A DNA stretch of 64,000 nucleotides from Luteimonas sp. J29 (GTDB lineage: Bacteria; Pseudomonadota; Gammaproteobacteria; Xanthomonadales; Xanthomonadaceae), in the NCBI RefSeq assembly GCF_000472505.1, contig NZ_AWZR01000003.1, positions 62,001 through 126,000 of the forward strand, in the 5' to 3' direction. This document shows, piece after piece, positions 22,086 to 31,131 of this stretch (its first letter is position 1; each line of letters begins with the position of its first letter). The position numbers and the translations under genes were made by a program. The notes beneath the pieces are model-generated. The model made no database searches, had not been told where the DNA came from, and saw nothing but the letters and a program-made list of their open reading frames with translations.

Positions 22086-22138
22086 CCGGCATGACGGCAT
22101 GACGCGTCCGGTCGGCCCAGCTCAGTCGCAGGGGTCCG
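22077..22138 (-). promoter_or_regulatory. alternative pairing segments of a predicted arginine attenuator
   Basis: Segment 1, CGGACCC (22138-22132), lies at the end of the leader peptide and can pair with segment 2, GGGCCG (22118-22113). The overlapping GCTGGG (22121-22116), just after the leader stop codon, is exactly complementary to CCCAGC in the terminator's 5' arm, with CCGG/CCGG pairing inside. Thus 1:2 plus terminator, or 2:3 antiterminator, are mutually exclusive, as in his, trp or leu attenuators. This is inferred by eye and not folded computationally. Confidence 0.65.
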
Positions 22139-22217
22139 GTCGACGGGCGCGCGAGGTCATGCCCGACGCCATGCGGGCGGAGGTCAGGACGTCGGCGCTG
22201 GAAAGGAAGGTCTGCAC
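22122..22217 (-). CDS. predicted leader peptide of the arg operon
   Basis: A 31-codon frame from GTG at 22217 to TGA at 22122. Arg codons are at 15, 23, 25 and 26 (CGC, CGC, CGT, CGA), so three of the last nine sense codons are Arg. In-frame ATGs lie at 22172 and 22160. No Shine-Dalgarno precedes any of these starts. The promoter prediction puts the transcript start at about the GTG, so it may be leaderless. The stop codon directly precedes the antiterminator segment, the arrangement expected of a regulatory leader peptide. Confidence 0.6.
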   Translation of the reverse strand: MQTFLSSADVLTSARMASGMTSRARRPDPCD

Positions 22218-22253
22218 GGCGCGAATCGTCGCACGGCGCGCACTGCGCTGCAA
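22218..22253 (-). promoter_or_regulatory. predicted arg operon promoter
   Basis: -35-like TTGCAG (22253-22248), a 17-bp spacer and -10-like GACGAT (22230-22225). The same GACGAT hexamer recurs at the -10 position of nirK and norB in this window. The start is expected near 22218. No clear ArgR box was recognised. Confidence 0.5.
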
Positions 22254-22269
22254 CAGGAATCCGGCGGCG

Positions 22270-22779
22270 TCAGTGGGTTTCGTCTGTAACGAGCGGGGTC
22301 ACCGAGACCCGCACCCGGAGCCGGTTGCCGGGGTCGGTCGGCAGGCGCGACCGGTACTTGACCCCGCGATGCACGTAATCGACGTCGTAGCCGACCGGAC
22401 GCCGGAACTCCCGCTCCACCGGCACCATGCGGCACTGGCCACCCGCCGAGGGGGCGACCTCCTCGACCTTGGGGTCGGGGGTGAGCGCGCCCTTGACCGC
22501 ACCGATCACCCGCGCCAGTCCGGTCTTGGCCTCCTCGCTCTCCTCGACCGGCGTCGACGCCTCGCAGCGCTCGACCATGCTGGTCGCGCGCAGGGTCTGG
22601 TACACCGGCTCGGCGCGGAGCACCTGGGCGAACTCGACCCGCACGTTCTCAGGCTGGCGCGCGGGCGCCGGCGCCGGCTCGGCGTCCTGGGCCAAGGCGC
22701 CGGCCGCGCACAGCACGCAGGCGGCCGCCAGCAGCAGGCGCGCCTGGCGGGCGGCGGAAGCGGGAGCGTTGCGGGTCAT
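22270..22779 (-). CDS. periplasmic protein of unknown function
   Basis: 169 aa with a Sec signal peptide (LLLAAACVLCAAGALAQDA, cleavage after ALA). The mature part has VERCEASTPVEE and a C-terminal domain GYDVDYVHRGVKYRSRLPTD followed by NRLRVRVSVTPL. The last block is what I associate with small glycine-zipper/UmoD-like envelope proteins common in Xanthomonadaceae, although no glycine zipper is present. It is divergent from cysS and ends 52 bp upstream of the arg leader. Function unknown. Confidence 0.75.
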   Translation of the reverse strand: MTRNAPASAARQARLLLAAACVLCAAGALAQDAEPAPAPARQPENVRVEFAQVLRAEPVYQTLRATSMVERCEASTPVEESEEAKTGLARVIGAVKGALTPDPKVEEVAPSAGGQCRMVPVEREFRRPVGYDVDYVHRGVKYRSRLPTDPGNRLRVRVSVTPLVTDETH

Positions 22780-22931
22780 TGGAAGCAGTCTAGGCCGCGA
22801 AGGCCGGCCCCCGGCTGAATCCGGGCCCCGGCAAGCCTTCGCGGCATGCCGGCCGGGAAAGCCGCGACGCGCGCGCGTGCCGGATGGGCGCCGGACCCTT
22901 AGAATCGGCGGTTTCCCGCTGCCGCGTGCCG

Positions 22932-24305
<1,374 letters not shown>

Positions 24306-24382
24306 AGGCCGCCGCCGGACAGGAACACCGGCCGCACGGCCGCCCCGGCATGCCGGGACACGACTCCAACCGCAGGATCCCC

Positions 24383-24823
24383 GTGAACGCTTCCCCCTTC
24401 CCGCTCGAACCCACCGCCGCCGAGGCCCAGGCCGCGATCCGCGACGAGTTCGCCTTCTTCGGCGACTGGTCCGAGCGCTACCAGTACCTGATCGACCTCG
24501 GCCGCAAGCTGCCGCCCTTCCCGGACGACCTCCGGACCGAGGAACACCGCCTGCACGGCTGCCAGTCGATGGTCTGGATCGTGCCCTCGGGCGACGCCTC
24601 GCGCCTGGATTTCGCCGCGGCCAGCGACTCGGCCATCGTCTCGGGCCTGATCTTCCTGGCCCTGCGCGTGTACTCCGGCCGCAGCGCGCGCGAAATCCTC
24701 GACACCGAGCCGAGCTACATCGCCGACATCGGCCTGTCCAGGCACCTCTCGCCCACCCGCAGCAACGGCCTGGCGGCGCTGCTGGCCTTCATCCGCGACG
24801 CCGCGGAGCGCGCGCTGGCGTGA
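24383..24823 (+). CDS. sufE: SufE-like Fe-S sulfur acceptor
   Basis: 146 aa from a GTG with AGGA 5 bp upstream; an ATG at 24350 lacks a ribosome site. The active-site Cys is in EEHRLHGCQSMVWI, and WSERYQYLIDLGRKLPPFP is the family helix. It accepts persulfide sulfur from a cysteine desulfurase for Fe-S cluster assembly. It overlaps the next gene by 4 bp (GTGA). Confidence 0.9.
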   Translation: MNASPFPLEPTAAEAQAAIRDEFAFFGDWSERYQYLIDLGRKLPPFPDDLRTEEHRLHGCQSMVWIVPSGDASRLDFAAASDSAIVSGLIFLALRVYSGRSAREILDTEPSYIADIGLSRHLSPTRSNGLAALLAFIRDAAERALA

Positions 24824-26082
24824 ACGCGACCGGCGACCGGCGCGCGGAAGACAGCCGCGCCGCGCCGCTGCGGATCCCCGCCTTCCGGCTGCTGATGGGC
24901 TTCAGGATCCTCACGATCCTGTCCTACCAGTGCGTGGCGGTGACCGTGGGCTGGCATGTCTACGAGCTCACCCGCAACCCGTGGATGCTGGGCCTGATCG
25001 GCCTGGCCGAGGTGCTGCCCTACTTCTGCGTGGCGCCATTCGCCGGCCACCTCGTCGACGTGCTGCCGCGCCGGCGCCTGGGCGCCTTCGCCGCCGCGTG
25101 CCTGGCGATCACGCCGCTGTGGCTGACGGCCATCGCCGCCGGCTGGTGGACCGCGGGCGGCACGGCGGCGATCTATGCGGCGATCGCGCTCACCGGCTGC
25201 GTGCGGGCGTTCCTCGGCCCGGTCTACAACGCGCTGTTCGGCCGGGTGCTGCCGCGCGGGCAGTTCGTGCGCGGCGCCAGCCTGGGCAGCATCGTGTTCC
25301 AGGCCGGGCTCGTGACCGGCCCGGCGATCGGCGGCTTCCTGGTCGGCTGGGCCGGCAAGCCGGTGGCCTATGCGGTGGCGGCGGTGTTCGCCGCCTGCGC
25401 GGTGCTGGCGATGCTGCGGATCCGGGTCGACGAACCCGCCCCGGCCGCCACGCGCGCGCCGGTGCTGTCGAGCATCGCCGAAGGCGCGCGCTTCGTGTTC
25501 GGCCACCAGGTGCTGCTCGCCGCGCTGGCGCTGGACATGTTCGCGGTGATGTTCGGCGGGGCGATCTCGCTGGCGCCGGCGTTCATCCAGGAGATCCTGC
25601 ACTACGGCCCCGAGGGGCTGGGCATCCTGCGCGCGGCCCCGGCGCTGGGCGCGGTGGCGATGGGGGTGTGGCTGGCGCGGCATCCGCTCGACCGCAACGC
25701 CGGCCGGACCCTGCTGCTGGCGGTGGTCGGCTTCGGCCTGTGCATGATCGGCTTCGGCCTGTCCACGGCGTTCTGGCTGTCGGCGTTCTTCCTGCTGCTG
25801 TCGGGCGTGTGCGACGGCGTCTCGGTGGTGGTGCGCTCGACCATCATGCAGCTCGCCACGCCCGACCACATGCGCGGGCGGGTGTCGTCGATCAACGGCC
25901 TGTTCGTCGGCTCGTCCAACGAGATCGGCGCGTTCTACGCCGGCAGCATGGCGCGCCTGCTCGGGCTGGTGCCGGCGGTGGTGCTGGGCGGCTGCGTGAC
26001 CATGGGCGTGGCCGCGGCGGCGGCCTGGCGCGCGCCGAAGCTGCGGCGCCTGCACTTCCACGAACTCGGCCGCGAACCGTAG
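24820..26082 (+). CDS. MFS transporter (EntS/MdtG-like exporter)
   Basis: 420 aa, GTG start coupled to sufE. About 12 hydrophobic segments are seen, with a major facilitator loop around HLVDVLPRRRLG after TM2 and a long cytoplasmic linker (RIRVDEPAPAATRAPV) mid-protein. The second half has HMRGRVSSINGLFVGSSNEIG, typical of EntS-like exporters. The substrate cannot be read from the sequence. Confidence 0.85.
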   Translation: MNATGDRRAEDSRAAPLRIPAFRLLMGFRILTILSYQCVAVTVGWHVYELTRNPWMLGLIGLAEVLPYFCVAPFAGHLVDVLPRRRLGAFAAACLAITPLWLTAIAAGWWTAGGTAAIYAAIALTGCVRAFLGPVYNALFGRVLPRGQFVRGASLGSIVFQAGLVTGPAIGGFLVGWAGKPVAYAVAAVFAACAVLAMLRIRVDEPAPAATRAPVLSSIAEGARFVFGHQVLLAALALDMFAVMFGGAISLAPAFIQEILHYGPEGLGILRAAPALGAVAMGVWLARHPLDRNAGRTLLLAVVGFGLCMIGFGLSTAFWLSAFFLLLSGVCDGVSVVVRSTIMQLATPDHMRGRVSSINGLFVGSSNEIGAFYAGSMARLLGLVPAVVLGGCVTMGVAAAAAWRAPKLRRLHFHELGREP

Positions 26083-26104
26083 CGGCTCCCCGCGCCTTGA
26101 AAAG

Positions 26105-26132
26105 AAGAACCCCGCCGGAGCGGGGTTCTTCG
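26105..26132. terminator. bidirectional terminator between the MFS gene and the DksA-like gene
   Basis: GAAGAACCCCGC (26105-26116) and GCGGGGTTCTTC (26121-26132) form a perfect 12-bp stem with loop CGGA between convergent genes. Reading leftward it ends TTCTTTTC, so it best serves the minus-strand gene. Confidence 0.8.
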
Positions 26133-26138
26133 CCGGGC

Positions 26139-27161
26139 TCAGTCGCCCATCTGCTTCTGCAGGTGCTCCCAGCGTTCCTGCGCGTCGATGGTGCGCTCGG
26201 CCTGTGGTCGCGCCTCCAGACGCTCGAGGCCGATCTCCTCGCCGGTGTCGACGCAATAGCCGTAGTCGCCCTCGTCGACGCGTCGGATGATCGACTCGAT
26301 CTTGTTGATGAGCTTGCGGTAGCGGTCGCGCGTGCGCAGCTCGAGCGCGTTCTCGGTCTCGCGGCTGGCGCGTTCGGCCTCGTCGCCGACGTCGCGGACC
26401 TCGTCGCGCAGGTTCTCGATGGTCTGGCGCGACTCCTCCACCAGCTCCTCGCGGCGCGCGAGCAGCTTCTGCCGGAAGTACTCCAGCTGCAGCGGATTCA
26501 TGTACTCCTCTTCCGGGCTCGGCTTGTAGCCCGGCGGCAGGATCGGGCGGCCGGTCTCCGGGTCGGTCTCGTACGGCACGACCTTGTACTTCGGCTTCTG
26601 CGCCGGCGGCGGCGCCTTGTTGGTCACGGCCACGGCCACCTTGCCCTGGACGCGCGGACGGACGGCCGGAGCGGGCTGGGCGGGCGCCGGGGCCTTGCCC
26701 TTCGCCACCGCCGCCCTGGTCTCAGGAGCCGCCGATACCTGGGGCGCGCCCTTGCGGGCCGCCGGCCGGGGCGCCTTCTCCTGCACCGGGCGGGTGACCG
26801 AAGGGGCCTTGGCCGCCTTCTTCGCGACCGGCGCCCTGGCGGGAGCGGCCTTCTTCGCAGGCGCCACCTTCTTCGCCGGCACCGCCTTCTTGGCCACCGG
26901 CTTCTTCGCCGGCGCGGCCTTCTTCGGCGCCGCCTTCTTCGCAGGCACGGCCTTCTTCGCCGCAGCCTTCTTCGCGGCAGGGGCCTTTTTCACGGCCGGG
27001 GCCTTCTTCGCAGGCGCGGCCTTCTTCGCAGCGGCCTTGGCGGGCTTCGCCGGGGCCTTGGCCGCGGCCTTCTTCGCCGGGGCCTTCTTCACGGCCCTGG
27101 CGGCGGACTTGGCCGCTTTCGCGGGCTTGACGGGCTTCTTTGCGGACTTCTTGGCGACCAC
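26139..27161 (-). CDS. dksA: DksA-like RNA polymerase regulator with a long histone-H1-like N-terminal tail
   Basis: 340 aa from a GTG with AGAGGA upstream; an ATG at 27278 would run into the divergent yidD. Residues 1 to about 200 are Lys/Ala/Pro repeats ([17 protein letters not shown] types). The last 130 are DksA: coiled coil with tip motif [10 protein letters not shown] (D-x2-D-x-A) and a C-terminal region [15 protein letters not shown]. The zinc site is degraded: C-x2-T-x17-T-x2-A instead of four Cys, like zinc-independent DksA paralogues. It probably binds RNA polymerase, and the tail may bind DNA. Confidence 0.85.
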   Translation of the reverse strand: MVAKKSAKKPVKPAKAAKSAARAVKKAPAKKAAAKAPAKPAKAAAKKAAPAKKAPAVKKAPAAKKAAAKKAVPAKKAAPKKAAPAKKPVAKKAVPAKKVAPAKKAAPARAPVAKKAAKAPSVTRPVQEKAPRPAARKGAPQVSAAPETRAAVAKGKAPAPAQPAPAVRPRVQGKVAVAVTNKAPPPAQKPKYKVVPYETDPETGRPILPPGYKPSPEEEYMNPLQLEYFRQKLLARREELVEESRQTIENLRDEVRDVGDEAERASRETENALELRTRDRYRKLINKIESIIRRVDEGDYGYCVDTGEEIGLERLEARPQAERTIDAQERWEHLQKQMGD

Positions 27162-27264
27162 TTGCTGCGGTTCCTCTTGGGGGTTTCCCTTGGACGGGAA
27201 AAGCGGGGTGTTATACCCTGCCCCGGCGGCAGCGGCAACCGCGCCGGACTTTTCCGCCCTTGAC

Positions 27265-27498
27265 GTGATCGACCGCATCCTGATAGCCCTGCTGCGCGGC
27301 TACAAGCGCCTGGTCAGCCCGCTGCTCGGCCCCCGCTGCCGGTTCGTGCCCAGCTGCTCGGAGTACGCGATGGAAGCGATCGCGCGCTTCGGCGCGCTGC
27401 GCGGCGGCTGGCTGGCGCTGCGCCGCATCGGCCGCTGCCACCCCCTCCACCCAGGCGGCCACGATCCCGTGCCGCCGCGGAACAACGGAACCGGCTGA
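27265..27498 (+). CDS. yidD: YidD, membrane protein insertion efficiency factor
   Basis: 77 aa from GTG at 27265. It shows the whole family signature: [31 protein letters not shown], then [28 protein letters not shown] with three conserved Cys. It is a small amphipathic protein aiding YidC insertion. Here it is detached from rpmH-rnpA-yidC and immediately precedes pyrC (TGA-ATG). Confidence 0.92.
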   Translation: MIDRILIALLRGYKRLVSPLLGPRCRFVPSCSEYAMEAIARFGALRGGWLALRRIGRCHPLHPGGHDPVPPRNNGTG

Positions 27499-28845
27499 AT
27501 GTCCAGCACCCTGATCGTGAACGCACGCCTCGTCAACGAGGGCCGCGAGTTCGACGCCGACCTGCGCATCGAGGGCGAGCGCATCGCCGCCATCGGCAGC
27601 GGCCTGGCCGCGCGCGCCGGCGAAACCGTGGTCGACGCTGCCGGCAGGCGCCTGCTCCCGGGCATGATCGACGACCAGGTGCACTTCCGCGAGCCCGGCC
27701 TCGAGTACAAGGCCGACATCGCCAGCGAGTCGGCCGCGGCGGTCGCCGGCGGGCTGACCAGCTTCATGGACATGCCCAACACCAGCCCGCCGACGCTGAC
27801 CGGCGAGGCGCTGGAGGACAAGTACGCGCGCGCCGCCGGGCGCGCCCGCGCCAACTACGGGTTCTACTTCGGCGCCAGCAATGACAACCTGGAGGCGGTG
27901 CGCGGCATCGACCCGCGCGCGACCCCGGGCCTGAAGGTCTTCATGGGCGCCTCCACCGGCAACATGCTGGTCGACGACCCGGACACGCTGGACGCCATCT
28001 TCCGCGACGCCCCGGTGCCCATCATCACCCACTGCGAGGACACGCCGACCATCGACGCGATCCTCGCCGGGTACCGCGCGAAGTACGGCGACGACATCCC
28101 GGCCGAATGCCACCCGGACATCCGCTCGCGCGAGGCCTGCCTCAAGTCGACCCGGCTGGCGCTGGAGCTGGCGCGCCGCCACGACACCCGCCTGCACGTG
28201 CTGCACATCTCCACCGCCGACGAGCTGGCGCTGTTCGAACGCGGCCCGTTGATCCGCGCCGACGGCAGCCGCAAGCGCATCACCGCCGAGACCTGCATCC
28301 ACTTCCTGCGCTTCGACCGCGCCGACTACGCGCGCCTGGGCCACCAGATCAAGTGTAACCCGGCGATCAAGGACGCGTCTGACCGTGCGGCCCTGACCCG
28401 CGCCCTGGCCGAGGACGTCATCGACGTGCTCGCCACCGACCACGCGCCGCACACCTGGGAGGAAAAGCAGAACCCCTACGTGCGCGCGCCGAGCGGCCTG
28501 CCGCTGGTGCAGTTCGCGCTGGTGGCGGCGCTGGAATGCGTGCACGAGGGCCATTTCGACACCGCGCGCGTGGTGCAGAAGTTCGCCCACGCCCCGGCCC
28601 AGCTGTTCGACGTGAAGCAGCGCGGTTTCCTGCGCGAGGGCTACTTCGCCGACCTGGTGCTGGTCGAGGACGCACCGTTCACCGTGCGCCGCGAACAGGT
28701 GCTGTCCAAGTGCGGCTGGTCGCCGTTCGAGGACACCACTTTCCGCTCGCGTATCGCCTCGACCTGGGTCAACGGCGCACTTGCCTGGGACGGCACCGCG
28801 CTCGTGGGCACGCCGCAGGGCCGCCGGCTGGAGTTCGCGCGGTGA
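27499..28845 (+). CDS. pyrC: dihydroorotase (class I)
   Basis: 448 aa amidohydrolase. Metal ligands: DDQVHFREPG (H-x-R), ITHCEDTP, VLHISTADE and ATDHAPHTWEE. DMPNTSPPT is the substrate block. It cyclises carbamoyl aspartate in pyrimidine synthesis. The start follows the yidD stop directly, and its TGA overlaps the next GTG. Confidence 0.94.
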   Translation: MSSTLIVNARLVNEGREFDADLRIEGERIAAIGSGLAARAGETVVDAAGRRLLPGMIDDQVHFREPGLEYKADIASESAAAVAGGLTSFMDMPNTSPPTLTGEALEDKYARAAGRARANYGFYFGASNDNLEAVRGIDPRATPGLKVFMGASTGNMLVDDPDTLDAIFRDAPVPIITHCEDTPTIDAILAGYRAKYGDDIPAECHPDIRSREACLKSTRLALELARRHDTRLHVLHISTADELALFERGPLIRADGSRKRITAETCIHFLRFDRADYARLGHQIKCNPAIKDASDRAALTRALAEDVIDVLATDHAPHTWEEKQNPYVRAPSGLPLVQFALVAALECVHEGHFDTARVVQKFAHAPAQLFDVKQRGFLREGYFADLVLVEDAPFTVRREQVLSKCGWSPFEDTTFRSRIASTWVNGALAWDGTALVGTPQGRRLEFAR

Positions 28846-29777
28846 CGCCAGCCGGGCCCGCGAACGGGCGGCAGGCGCGTCTCCTCCCCGCCAGGCGGGG
28901 GCCATCCCGGGTCGCAGGCTGGCTGCGTGGCGCTGCGCTGGGCCTGGCGGTCCTGCTGGCCGCTCCGGCGCCGGCCGGAGCCGCGGACGCGGCGGCGGAC
29001 GGCGACGCCACGGCCGACGCGCGCATCGTGTTCCCGACCAGCGTGCAGCAGGGAGCGATGGTGCTGGGCAAGGTGCCGCCGGGCAGCGTGGTCGCCTACG
29101 CCGGCCGCACGCTGCGCACGACCGGATACGGCACGGTGGTGTTCGGCGTCGGCCGCGACGCGACCGGGCCGCTGGTGGTGACGGTCGACCCCCCTGCCGG
29201 CCGGCGCGAAGTGGTCCGCATCGCGGTGACGGCGCGAGACTGGCCCGTGCAGCGCGTGGACGGCGTGCCGCCGCGCACCGTCGACCCGCCACCGGCGATC
29301 GCCGAACGCATCCGCCGCGAGCAGGCGCGCGTGGCCGAGGCGCGGTTGCGCGACGATCCGCGCACGGATTTCGCACAGCGCTTCGTCGTTCCGGTGGAAG
29401 GCCGGATCAGCGGCCGCTTCGGCCGCGCGCGCGTCTACAACGGCAAGCCCGGTTCCCCGCATTCGGGCATGGACATCGCCGCGCCATCCGGAACGCCGGT
29501 GAAGGCGCCCGCGGCGGGCATCGTGACCTTCGCCGATCCCGACCTTTACCTCACCGGCGGCACGCTGGTGATCGACCACGGCCACGGCATCAGCAGCAAC
29601 TTCCTGCACCTGTCGCGCATCGACGTGCGCGTCGGCGATCGCGTCGAACAGGGCCAGGTCGTAGCGGCGGTGGGGTCGACCGGGCGCTCGACGGGGCCGC
29701 ACCTGCATTGGGGGATGAACTGGTTCGACGTGCGGATCGACCCCCAGCTGGTGCTCGAGGAGCGCGGGGCGCCATAG
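28842..29777 (+). CDS. M23 (LytM-type) peptidase, secreted
   Basis: 311 aa from a GTG overlapping the pyrC stop. A hydrophobic signal segment (GAALGLAVLLAAPAPAGAADA) ends near residue 48. The C-terminal LytM domain has both zinc motifs: SPHSGMDIAAPSGTPV (H-x3-D) and GPHLHWGMN (H-x-H). The family cleaves or regulates peptidoglycan peptide cross-links in the periplasm. The last 46 bp of the gene are part of a tandem repeat that continues past the stop. Confidence 0.9.
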   Translation: MTPAGPANGRQARLLPARRGPSRVAGWLRGAALGLAVLLAAPAPAGAADAAADGDATADARIVFPTSVQQGAMVLGKVPPGSVVAYAGRTLRTTGYGTVVFGVGRDATGPLVVTVDPPAGRREVVRIAVTARDWPVQRVDGVPPRTVDPPPAIAERIRREQARVAEARLRDDPRTDFAQRFVVPVEGRISGRFGRARVYNGKPGSPHSGMDIAAPSGTPVKAPAAGIVTFADPDLYLTGGTLVIDHGHGISSNFLHLSRIDVRVGDRVEQGQVVAAVGSTGRSTGPHLHWGMNWFDVRIDPQLVLEERGAP

Positions 29778-30016
29778 CCACCACCATTGCGTCGTCGTTC
29801 ACGGCCGCGGCGCGTGGCGACGCGTTCGCCTGACGAAGCTGCCGTTGGATCGGGAGGCGCGGATCGACCCCCAGCTGGTGCCCGGGGAGCGCGGGGCACG
29901 ATAGCCACCGCGATTGCGTCGTCGTTCACCGTCGCGGCGCGTGGCGACGCGTTCGCCTGACGAAGCTGCCGTTGGATCGGGAGGCGCGGATCGACCCGCA
30001 GCTGGTGCCTGGGGCG
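29732..30016. repeat. 127-bp tandem repeat, two full units and a partial third
   Basis: Units are 29732-29858 and 29859-29985, with the third starting at 29986 and fading after about 30 bp. The shared start is GCGGATCGACCC; unit length is exactly 127 bp both times, and copies differ at only a few positions. The first unit includes the end of the peptidase gene, so the event copied its 3' end plus flanking DNA. It looks like recombination or slippage, not a mobile element. Confidence 0.9.
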
Positions 30017-30167
30017 CGCGGCGGAGTCACATTCTGATTGCGGGGCCCTCCACGCCGGGCCGCTGCCGGGCAGCGCCCGCGATCACGGCGCCAGCGCCAG
30101 CTGCTCGCCGCAGGTCCGACGCAGGCAATGCGTGCGGCGCGGCCGTCGCGGCCCCGCCGCCTGCACC
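30017..30167. other. spacer between convergent genes
   Basis: This 151-bp stretch between the tandem repeat and the end of the next gene (minus strand) contains no recognisable gene, terminator or motif. Confidence 0.4.
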
Positions 30168-31112
30168 TCATCCGGGCTGCGGATCCCTGCGCTGCATCAG
30201 CCGGCCCAGCATGGCGAAGCTGGGCGATGCCGCGAGGTCCTGGGGAGACACCAGCCGGGGGTTCGGATCCGGGACGACCGTTCCCGGATCGTCCGCCCGC
30301 TGCGCAAGGGCGCCGCTCCGGGCGCCCGGCAGGCCCGCATGGCCGAGCACCGCGCGACGCGCGGCCTCCAGTTCGTCGTCGCCAACCACGGGCAGCGATG
30401 GCGCGCCGGCGCGCAGCAGCCCGGCGCCGCCCTCCCGAGCCGCCTGGAACGCCAGCCGCGCCGGCTCCAGCGCCTCGCGATCGCGCGGCCCGAGCAGCGG
30501 CCAGAGTTCGTCGAAGAGCGCCTTCCAGTCGATGTCGGGAAACGGCGCCGTGCCGCGCCCGCCGACCACGATCACCGGGGCCAGGCGACCGGACGGCTCG
30601 ACCGCGCACTCGGCGTAGGCCCGGTACACCACTTCGCTGCACACCACCTGCCCGGTGTCGTCGGGCAGCGCATGGTCGAGCGCCACGCGCACCAGCAGTC
30701 GCCCCAGCGCATGCCTGGGCCACTTGCCGCGCACGGCCATGATCACGCCGAACAGCGCCAGCTGGTCGAGCGGATACGGCGTCCCCAGCAGGCTGGCGGC
30801 CCGTGCCAGTACCGCGGCCGCGTCGGCGGCCGCCAGCCCGGGCCCGCGCGTGCCGTCCATCCGCATCGCGTCGATGAAATGGTAGTGGTCGCGGTCGGCG
30901 AGCTTCGCCGGCAGCGGCGTACGGACCACGCCGCGGGAGGTCGCCTCGATCAGGTCGCCGTCGTCGGCCACGATCGCCGCATGGCTGTAGGGTCCGTCGC
31001 TGGCCCAGGCGATCAGCTCCGACAGCGGGCCGTCGCCCAGCATCAGCAGCACGTCCCCGGTGCGCAACCCGTCGGCGGGAAACGGGGACACGTCGGTCGC
31101 GTCGGCGGCCAT
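30168..31112 (-). CDS. YiiX/NlpC-P60-like papain-fold protein
   Basis: 314 aa. The N-terminal 170 residues fit the permuted papain fold: RTGDVLLMLGDG, SHAAIVADDGDLIEAT (His in YSHAAIV) and the late Cys in GQVVCSEVVYRAY. These resemble YiiX-type amidase/peptidase domains. The remaining half (WKALFDELWPLLGPRD onward) is unlike anything I recognise. It follows the GGDEF gene on the same strand with a 19-bp gap. Substrate unknown, possibly lipid or cell-wall amide. Confidence 0.7.
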   Translation of the reverse strand: MAADATDVSPFPADGLRTGDVLLMLGDGPLSELIAWASDGPYSHAAIVADDGDLIEATSRGVVRTPLPAKLADRDHYHFIDAMRMDGTRGPGLAAADAAAVLARAASLLGTPYPLDQLALFGVIMAVRGKWPRHALGRLLVRVALDHALPDDTGQVVCSEVVYRAYAECAVEPSGRLAPVIVVGGRGTAPFPDIDWKALFDELWPLLGPRDREALEPARLAFQAAREGGAGLLRAGAPSLPVVGDDELEAARRAVLGHAGLPGARSGALAQRADDPGTVVPDPNPRLVSPQDLAASPSFAMLGRLMQRRDPQPG

Positions 31113-31131
31113 GTTCGCGCAGGCTCCGTGC

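Noticed and set aside
22015-22092. 26-residue N-terminal extension of ArgF' in frame to 22092
   Set aside because: It is encoded by the terminator hairpin and leader, and family members begin at the [10 protein letters not shown]-type start.
26700-27160. CRISPR-like short periodic repeats
   Set aside because: Periodicity comes from the codons of Lys/Ala/Pro repeats in an open coding frame; there are no constant repeats with unique spacers.
26584-27264. Long plus-strand hydrophobic frame (Ala/Phe-rich) continuous with yidD
   Set aside because: It is the mirror of the Lys/Ala repeats of the DksA-like tail; only the part from GTG 27265 matches YidD.
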